A stretch of DNA of 8,965 bases from positions 1 through 8,965 of the forward strand of contig DAOTXK010000349.1 in NCBI GenBank assembly GCA_034435395.1. The letters run 5' to 3'. Positions 1-5,227 of the stretch are shown here, piece by piece. The number at the start of each line of letters is the position of its first letter. The first letter of the stretch is position 1. The notes under the pieces are model-generated. The model did no database searches and was not told the DNA's origin. It saw only the letters and a list, made by a program, of their open reading frames with translations. Both the position numbers and the translations under genes were made by a program. The DNA comes from DAOTXK01 sp034435395. Its GTDB lineage: Bacteria; Chloroflexota; Anaerolineae; Aggregatilineales; Ch27.

Positions 1-322
1 GATAGACGATCACCAGTTGCAGCGTAATGAGGACCAGCCGCCCGATCGTCAGGATGCGGCTGGCCGCCAGCCGCAGATCGTAGAAGTCATTGGCCGAAGC
101 CAGCAGCAACCACAATCCTGGCAGGATAAAAAACCAGTATACCTGCTCCAACACGAAAAAAAGATTAAACGGGCGGCGGCGATCCACCATCGTCCAGATC
201 ACCAGTGATAGCAGCACCGCGATCACCGTCGCCAAAACATCGCCCAACCGCAACAGCAGGCGGCGCTCGGAAATCCTTAACTGCGGGCGGTGTCTCCGTC
301 TGGGTTTGGGTTCAAAAAACAT
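1..322 (-). CDS. Probable membrane-bound sugar transferase, N-terminal part (3' end cut by window edge)
   Basis: Reading from the ATG at 320-322 gives 107 stop-free residues to the window edge. A stop codon (329-331) lies in frame just upstream, so this ATG is the first possible start; no clear Shine-Dalgarno sequence precedes it. After a basic N-terminus (PKPRRRHRPQLR, residues 6-16) come hydrophobic segments at about 22-44, 60-76 and 91-107. Between the last two is the polar motif SANDFYDLRLAAS (76-88). This pattern resembles the membrane N-terminus of polyprenyl-phosphate hexose-1-phosphate transferases (WbaP-like bacterial sugar transferases), which load the first sugar phosphate onto the lipid carrier for exopolysaccharide or O-antigen synthesis. 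The catalytic C-terminal domain lies outside the window, so the family is inferred. The start is 24 bases past the stop of the YfhO-like gene, on the same strand, which suggests one operon. Confidence 0.65.
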   Translation of the reverse strand, partial: MFFEPKPRRRHRPQLRISERRLLLRLGDVLATVIAVLLSLVIWTMVDRRRPFNLFFVLEQVYWFFILPGLWLLLASANDFYDLRLAASRILTIGRLVLITLQLVIVY

Positions 323-346
323 GGCGGTTTAATGGCCAACCAGGAT

Positions 347-2257
347 TCATGGTTCGCCAATGATTGTAGTCCCGTTAGTCGGCTTTGAGAAGCGGGAAAA
401 AACTCCCGTGTACAGCCCGATCCCCAGCAATATGGACAATCCTGAGAGAACAGCCCCGGCGAAAAACGCCTCCCGCCCAAACGGCACCTGCCGGGGCGGA
501 TCAGCCACTTCAACCACCGTGGCCCCCGACGGCAGCGACCGTTCAAGAGCGGCCACGGTATCGGTGTAACTTTGCAGCACAAGAGGGTCAAAGTTGTTGA
601 CCATCGAGATGCGATCGAGCATGTTCAGGTTCGGCAGCAGGGACACCCGTAGCTCCAGCCAGCGATCAACGGCCACCCGATAATCATTCAACGGAAAAAA
701 CTCCTCAAACTTCAGCCGATCCTCGGTCTCCGCCGTCATGTAGAGCGCCGCCGACTCGTGTTCGACCACACCGGGGCGGAAAAACGCCGCCGGAACGGTG
801 GGGTTCAGACCGCGAAACGCCCAGAATAGATCAAAGGCGACGAACGCCAGCGCTATCCCCTGCCACCACCGATACCACCGCCCATCCCTCTCAGCCGGCT
901 GCAACAACGTGAGCAGCGCGCAGCCGCTGATGAACAGGCCGGAAGTCGACAGACCGCTGATCATGACCGGCAGCGCCGGGATGTCCGCTGGCAGCATCCT
1001 GGGCGCAACCAGCCACGCCACCGCTGCCATGCCCACCCCACCGGCAACGATCAGGCGGCTCCAGAAGATCGTCCGTTTCCCCTTCTGCCAGCCGTAGCTG
1101 ACGCCCACTCCGGCCAGCATACTTAAGGCGAATACCGCCAAAATAAGCCAGCGCACCGGCCCCTGAAACGACTTGAACGTCGGCACATAACGATATAACA
1201 GCGGGAACACCGGGCCGTTTTTGCCCAACGCGATCAGGAAAGCCACGCCCGCCATCCCCAGCCAGAACGGCACCGAGTCTAAGGCTGCCGGGCGGCCAGC
1301 CACCCCACGATTGCGGAGCCGGGCAACAGCCGCGAAAGCCGCCCCCACCAGCGGCAGCAGGCCGATGTAAGCCGCATCCTCAAAGTACGCGCCTTCAGTC
1401 AGGTACGTGCCATCCGCTGGCGTGCCGAACAGATTGGGGGAAAGTAAGGTCAGCGCCCGCGCCACCGAGTAACTGAAATTGGCCGTCCAGTTATAGTCCA
1501 GCCCGGCGGCCCGATCCGACCGGGAGAGGAATTCGAGCGTCGGCAGGAGCTGAGCGGCGGCCAGGCCAGCGCCCAGGCCGACGCCGAACACCGCCCATGC
1601 CCACGCCACCACACGGGCACGTCCCGTCTGGACCTGCCGGCCCAGCCAGAGAATGTAAGTGGCAGCGCCCAGTAAGGCGTAATATGCCGTCTGAGCATGC
1701 CCGGCCAGCAACACCATCGCCACCACCAGCGCCCAGATGGCGGCTGGACGGGCGCGATGCTCGGCGACGACCAGTCGATGAGCGGCCAGAAACAGCCAGG
1801 GCAACCAGGACGCGGCTGCCGTCATCGGGAACGACCCCAGGCGACCGACCAGATACCCGCTCAGGGCAAAGGCCAGCATGCTGACGCCGCGCCCTAAGTC
1901 AGGCAACTTCCAGGCAGCGGCAAAGCGCCACATGCCCACTGCCGCCCAGACGATATGCCCGACCGCCAGGACATTCATCGCGGTGACATGCGGCAGGATC
2001 ATATGCAGCCAGTTGGGAGGATACAACACCGCCACCTGATAGTTGGCCAGCAGCGGCGCGCCGCCGCCGTTGTAGGGATTCCACAGCGGCAATCGACCGG
2101 CGCGGAGCTCGTCAAAGGCGAACGCGCGCCAGGGATAAAATTGAAGCGCTGGCAACCCCCAGAAGAGCGTTCCCCCCAGCAACAGCGGCCACAGCCAGGC
2201 CAGCAGTACCAGCGCCAGAAGCGCGAAAGGTAGCCAGGCCACCAGTCGGCGCGCCAT
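347..2257 (-). CDS. YfhO-family-like polytopic membrane protein
   Basis: A 636-residue protein with many hydrophobic segments: the first at about 5-27, then closely spaced helices from 90 to 480, and a last one at about 597-619. The first external loop holds PLWNPYNGGGAPLLANYQ (57-74) followed by VLYPPN, the typical YfhO-family loop after TM1. Other matches in style are LLSPNLFG (271-278) and FQGPVRWLIL (364-373). YfhO proteins have a GT-C-like fold and are linked to glycosylation of wall or surface polymers; the substrate here is unknown. A soluble section of about 115 residues (482-596) precedes the final helix, shorter than I would expect for YfhO proteins. The ATG at 2257 has a good Shine-Dalgarno sequence (AAGGTGG, 7-base spacer) whose first two bases belong to the upstream gene's TAA, so translational coupling is likely. 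Family call fairly sure; reaction unknown. Confidence 0.75.
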   Translation of the reverse strand: MARRLVAWLPFALLALVLLAWLWPLLLGGTLFWGLPALQFYPWRAFAFDELRAGRLPLWNPYNGGGAPLLANYQVAVLYPPNWLHMILPHVTAMNVLAVGHIVWAAVGMWRFAAAWKLPDLGRGVSMLAFALSGYLVGRLGSFPMTAAASWLPWLFLAAHRLVVAEHRARPAAIWALVVAMVLLAGHAQTAYYALLGAATYILWLGRQVQTGRARVVAWAWAVFGVGLGAGLAAAQLLPTLEFLSRSDRAAGLDYNWTANFSYSVARALTLLSPNLFGTPADGTYLTEGAYFEDAAYIGLLPLVGAAFAAVARLRNRGVAGRPAALDSVPFWLGMAGVAFLIALGKNGPVFPLLYRYVPTFKSFQGPVRWLILAVFALSMLAGVGVSYGWQKGKRTIFWSRLIVAGGVGMAAVAWLVAPRMLPADIPALPVMISGLSTSGLFISGCALLTLLQPAERDGRWYRWWQGIALAFVAFDLFWAFRGLNPTVPAAFFRPGVVEHESAALYMTAETEDRLKFEEFFPLNDYRVAVDRWLELRVSLLPNLNMLDRISMVNNFDPLVLQSYTDTVAALERSLPSGATVVEVADPPRQVPFGREAFFAGAVLSGLSILLGIGLYTGVFSRFSKPTNGTTIIGEP

Positions 2258-2264
2258 CAGGGAG

Positions 2265-2271
2265 CCACCTT
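2265..2271 (-). promoter_or_regulatory. Ribosome binding site overlapping the upstream stop codon
   Basis: On the minus strand the sequence TAAGGTGG runs from 2272 to 2265. TAA is the stop of the GT-C-like gene and AAGGTGG is a strong Shine-Dalgarno match placed 7 bases before the ATG at 2257. Ribosomes finishing the first gene would sit on the initiation site of the second, which supports coupled translation of the two membrane proteins. Confidence 0.7.
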
Positions 2272-3916
2272 AGTTCCCCAGCTCATACAGCGTCACATCC
2301 GTGAAATCAACCACACGGCTGGCGCTCTCTTCCAGAGATGCGTAACAGGCATCGCCGCGGACATTGCCAGCGCCAATAGCCCGCTCCTGTGGACCGACGA
2401 GGACGTAACGCACGCCGTATCTGCTCAGCAGCCCGTCGCAGTCCTGCCCCTGATACCACCGCTCCACCTGGGCGAGTTTTGTCGCGGCATCCAGTGTCTC
2501 CCAGGGATGCCCGTAAACCACCCGCTTGCCTGCCCAGGCCGGTATCCACAGGCCAACGTTCGGGCTACTCAACACCACATCGTCGGGTTTCCCATTCTGT
2601 GATAACCAGCCCATAGCCTCCCAGTAACCGCGCTCGACCATCAGGCGCAGTTCAATACCGGCTTCTGGATTGACCAGGCCAAACAGTGGAAAGCCCAGCG
2701 CCAGCACATTGCTGGGCATGATAAAAACAAACAGGGCCAGCATGGCGCTGTAGCGCAGCCTGTCTGACTTGATAAGCGATAACCAGTAGTCTTCCAGCGA
2801 ACGCACAGCGAAGAAGGCCACCGGGATGATCAACCCGGTCATCAGCCGTCGCTGCTGGTTAAACGGGATGAACACCACCACAAAGTTCACCACCAGCCAG
2901 ATCAGCATCAACTGATCGCCATCCTGCTCAAAGCGCCGCAGCGCGCGTACCAGGCCGGGAATGGCCGTGAACAGCAACAAGCCATAGCCCAACACGATCA
3001 GCACCGGGTGCGCGGACGGCGCATCCACCTGCCCCAGCCAGACATCCCGCATCTTATCGTTAGACCACAGTACGACGCCATAATAGGCCGCCATGAGCAC
3101 TGTGGGGAGCACAACCATCGCGATCCAGCGCAGCTCCAGCACCGGTATCCCCCGGCTTTTCAGGGCGCAAACCACCAAATAAACCACCAAGGCTCCCCCG
3201 AATGGGATCAGCGCCTGAGGGAGCACCAGGGCCATGACCAGGGTGAGGACGACTACCTCCAGACCGCCGTTCGCGACGGACGGCTCTTCGTTAAAATCAA
3301 TGCGGAAGACTCGAATGTACGCTGCCGCCAACAAAGCCAGACATCCAATAGCCAGCGGGAAATGCGGGTTGGCATACGCGCTATACAGAGGATATGCCTC
3401 CGCCACCGTCATGTCGGGCACGGTGGACGCATCGGCCCCCAGAATGAGCGCCAGCCAGCCCAGACCGGAGCCCACCGCCACCAGCGCGAAGAACAGCCGG
3501 CGTGGCCGGAGGCGCGACCACACCGTGGCTCCAAACTGATATAACGCGCTGAACATAAAAAGTGTGGTGACCACCCGCGCCAGATGGAAGATGACGATAT
3601 TGGAAACATTGATGATCCGGGCCAGATGTCCCAACAACAGATAGAACACCTGAATGGCTGCTCCGGCATGTGGCTCCGGCGTATGAACCAGGTGAAGCAA
3701 CCATGCGCCGCGAATGCCCTGCCCAATCTTGGCCAGATAAGCCGCGCCATCCTGTGGGTTGGCCAGAATCCCCATGAACTGCCAGTCCACCGCCGTGGCA
3801 TTCGCCGCCAACGCCCAGGCATAAGGCAGAAGTGTCAGTGCCGTCAACGCCCCACTTATCACAAATACCCAGCGCCACTCCGCTGGAGAAATGTGTGTTG
3901 ATTTTAGGCCCTGCAT
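2270..3916 (-). CDS. Uncharacterised GT-C-like polytopic membrane protein
   Basis: A 548-residue protein with roughly ten hydrophobic helices (first at about 15-38, last around 391-414) and a soluble C-terminus (about 420-548). The first loop contains NPQDGAAYLAKIGQGIRGAW (53-72) followed by HTPEPH (78-83). An acidic residue and Tyr after TM1, followed by a glycine-rich turn, is the usual place for the active-site loop of GT-C glycosyltransferases. The C-terminal section has SSPNVGLWIPAWAGKRVVYG (450-469) and YGVRYVLVGPQER (500-512), a type of domain seen after the membrane part in GT39/GT83-like and related proteins. I do not recognise a named family. The ATG at 3916 is preferred over an in-frame ATG at 3997: it has GGGGG 7 bases upstream and lies just before TM1, while the longer version adds 27 hydrophilic residues and starts inside a likely -10 element. 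It is first in the putative three-gene operon. Confidence 0.72.
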   Translation of the reverse strand: MQGLKSTHISPAEWRWVFVISGALTALTLLPYAWALAANATAVDWQFMGILANPQDGAAYLAKIGQGIRGAWLLHLVHTPEPHAGAAIQVFYLLLGHLARIINVSNIVIFHLARVVTTLFMFSALYQFGATVWSRLRPRRLFFALVAVGSGLGWLALILGADASTVPDMTVAEAYPLYSAYANPHFPLAIGCLALLAAAYIRVFRIDFNEEPSVANGGLEVVVLTLVMALVLPQALIPFGGALVVYLVVCALKSRGIPVLELRWIAMVVLPTVLMAAYYGVVLWSNDKMRDVWLGQVDAPSAHPVLIVLGYGLLLFTAIPGLVRALRRFEQDGDQLMLIWLVVNFVVVFIPFNQQRRLMTGLIIPVAFFAVRSLEDYWLSLIKSDRLRYSAMLALFVFIMPSNVLALGFPLFGLVNPEAGIELRLMVERGYWEAMGWLSQNGKPDDVVLSSPNVGLWIPAWAGKRVVYGHPWETLDAATKLAQVERWYQGQDCDGLLSRYGVRYVLVGPQERAIGAGNVRGDACYASLEESASRVVDFTDVTLYELGN

Positions 3917-3923
3917 TCTGATG

Positions 3924-3936
3924 CCCCCATCTCCCT
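3924..3936 (-). promoter_or_regulatory. Ribosome binding site deciding the 3916 start
   Basis: On the minus strand this reads AGGGAGATGGGGG, ending 7 bases before the ATG at 3916. The GGGGG run is at good Shine-Dalgarno distance; the AGGGAG is 14 bases away and probably too far to be the main site. No comparable purine-rich block precedes the alternative in-frame ATG at 3997. Confidence 0.5.
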
Positions 3937-3939
3937 GGT

Positions 3940-3968
3940 TTGCCGCGCGATTCCGGCGCGTGTATAAT
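3940..3968 (+). promoter_or_regulatory. Sigma70-type promoter for the zinc-ribbon/NTPase pair
   Basis: A perfect -10 hexamer TATAAT lies at 3963-3968. Exactly 17 bases upstream is TTGCCG (3940-3945), which keeps the TTG core of the -35 consensus. Transcription would begin near 3975, leaving a leader of about 55-60 bases before the ATG at 4032. It lies in the short divergent region between the two gene groups, where a rightward promoter is expected. The call rests on consensus match and placement only. Confidence 0.6.
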
Positions 3969-3995
3969 GCGACTGAAGCCGAATTCTTCCCAGCC

Positions 3996-4001
3996 ATTGT
4001 A
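3996..4001 (-). promoter_or_regulatory. Possible -10 element for the leftward operon
   Basis: The minus strand reads TACAAT here, five of six matches to the -10 consensus, about 80 bases upstream of the ATG at 3916. No convincing -35 hexamer is present 16-18 bases further upstream (TGTCCG at 17 bases). If real, the leftward and rightward transcripts overlap by a few tens of bases across 3963-3990. Tentative. Confidence 0.3.
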
Positions 4002-4031
4002 CAACGATGCGCTGCTTTCGGACACCAGGCG

Positions 4032-4733
4032 ATGAATCAAGCGCAGGCTCTCTACCACCTGCAGACGATCGACCTCACCATTAACGAACACCAGTCACGA
4101 CTGGCGGAGATCGAGCGGCTGCTGGGCGAAAACGCCCACGTACTGGCCAGAGAGCAAACCCTGCGGCAGGCGGAAGAGGCGCTCGCCCCCTGGCGAGCGA
4201 AAGTTACGGACCTCGAACTGGAAATTAAGACGCTCAACGAGAAGATAACAACCACCGAACACCAACTCTACGGCGGCACCGTCACCAACCCCAAGGAACT
4301 TCAGGACCTCCAGGAAGAAAGCGCATCCCTCAAACGACGCTGCGCGCGCCTGGAAGATGAACTTCTTGAAGCGATGATCGAAGTCGAGAATGGGCAGGCT
4401 GCCTGCCTGGCGGCCAGGCAGGACCTCGAAGCTGTCCAGGCGGCGTGGCATGCCGAGCAGGCTGAGCGCATTGACGAACGGGAAACACTTCGACAGGCCC
4501 TTGTGGAGCTGCAAGCCCGACGCCAGGCGGCCTTAAAGGACGTTAGTCCGGAGGCTTTATCCGTCTACAGCGCCCTTCGCGCCAGCAAACATGGTTACGT
4601 GGTGGCTGAGCTAACCGACGCCACATGCAGTCGGTGTGGCTTTGGGCAGACCAGCACCCTCGTCCAACAGGTTCGCCAGGGGCGTGCCCTGGTTCGTTGC
4701 GCGAACTGTGGGCGCATTCTCGTCCTGCTTTAA
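4032..4733 (+). CDS. Coiled-coil and C4-type zinc-ribbon protein (COG1579/DUF164 family)
   Basis: A 233-residue protein. Residues about 1-165 are charged heptad-like sequence forming a long antiparallel coiled-coil, interrupted by the family signature LYGGTVTNPKEL (79-90) at the hairpin turn. The C-terminus carries two CxxC pairs, CSRC (199-202) and CANC (223-226), separated by 20 residues, giving one four-cysteine zinc ribbon. The length matches the family, usually about 240 residues. Relatives include chlamydial CdsZ and Helicobacter FlgZ (HP0958), which act as scaffolds or nucleic-acid-binding partners; the general role in non-flagellated bacteria is not settled. The ATG at 4032 is chosen because homologues begin with a similar short N-terminus before the first heptads; its Shine-Dalgarno sequence is weak. 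The frame is open further upstream to 3891, but that stretch runs through the promoter. The interrupted NTPase gene follows 14 bases later, probably co-transcribed. Confidence 0.88.
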   Translation: MNQAQALYHLQTIDLTINEHQSRLAEIERLLGENAHVLAREQTLRQAEEALAPWRAKVTDLELEIKTLNEKITTTEHQLYGGTVTNPKELQDLQEESASLKRRCARLEDELLEAMIEVENGQAACLAARQDLEAVQAAWHAEQAERIDERETLRQALVELQARRQAALKDVSPEALSVYSALRASKHGYVVAELTDATCSRCGFGQTSTLVQQVRQGRALVRCANCGRILVLL

Positions 4734-4747
4734 CCAGGGAAATGCAT

Positions 4748-5089
4748 ATGTCTGAGTTCCGCTTTGATCCCCTCTCCTTCGTCACCGGTTTTTTGACCGG
4801 CACAGTGCTGGCCGTCATCATTTACCGCCTGCGCCGCTTTTTCATCAACCTTCGGCGACAGGCAGCGGAGCGTGCGGAAAGCGCCCGCCGCTACGCCACG
4901 CGCACCGCTGACGCCCGCTATCAACTGGACATCTTGAACCACTGCCAGCGTTACCACCTCGCCGGACATCTGACCCAACTGGAGACGATCGCTATCGAGC
5001 CGCGTTTCATCCAGGGTATCACGACCTACGACACGACCGGCGAGCGTAAGATGCGCGATGTGTTTCACGTCGTGCCTATGATCCACTAA
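4748..5089 (+). CDS. N-terminal fragment of the NTPase: membrane anchor and linker
   Basis: As the sequence stands this is a 113-residue product. It begins MSEFRFDPLSF, has one hydrophobic helix (about 9-26) followed by basic residues RLRR (27-30), which predicts an N-out, C-in anchor, then a basic amphipathic stretch and a small folded region ending VFHVVPMIH. AGGGA (4736-4740) lies 7 bases before the ATG at 4748; the in-frame ATG at 4742 would sit almost on it, so 4748 is preferred. The ending at TAA 5087 is abrupt: the same frame carries on at once with plausible protein (PVCYAPYNINTLTIGDL). By itself the fragment has no recognisable function, and I regard it as the first part of the interrupted gene. 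Confidence 0.6.
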   Translation: MSEFRFDPLSFVTGFLTGTVLAVIIYRLRRFFINLRRQAAERAESARRYATRTADARYQLDILNHCQRYHLAGHLTQLETIAIEPRFIQGITTYDTTGERKMRDVFHVVPMIH

Positions 5090-5227
5090 TTTCCGGTCTG
5101 TTATGCCCCCTATAACATCAACACCCTCACCATCGGCGACCTGGGCGGAGGGGAGCGTCACCTGGCGCTGCTCGGCAGACCGGGCAGCGGACGCAGCACC
5201 GCCCTGGCCACCATCGCCCTCTGGGCC
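5090..5227 (+). other. Orphaned P-loop coding strip between the stop and the next ATG
   Basis: These 46 codons are in frame with both flanking pieces and contain no stop. They encode a beta-strand, then HLALLGRPGSGRSTALATIA (5159-5218), a clear P-loop followed by its helix. They contain no ATG, GTG or TTG codon in frame. The only unusual hint of initiation is a strong Shine-Dalgarno-like GGAGGGGAG (5147-5155) six bases before a CTG at 5162. This strip is the evidence that 4748-5089 and 5228-7468 were one gene. Confidence 0.75.

Noticed and set aside
3917..3997. Longer N-terminus (27 extra residues) for the GT-C-like protein
   Set aside because: The extra residues are hydrophilic, the ATG overlaps a likely -10 element, and there is no Shine-Dalgarno sequence; the ATG at 3916 has a better site.
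3381..4091. Long minus-strand reading frame (236 residues) across the promoter region
   Set aside because: It overlaps the GT-C-like gene in another frame and runs into the zinc-ribbon gene on the other strand. Its composition (Gly, Trp, His, Arg-rich) is that of an out-of-frame GC-rich shadow.
4393..4422. Intrinsic terminator from the GC-rich inverted repeat
   Set aside because: It is inside the coding region and no T-run follows it on either strand.
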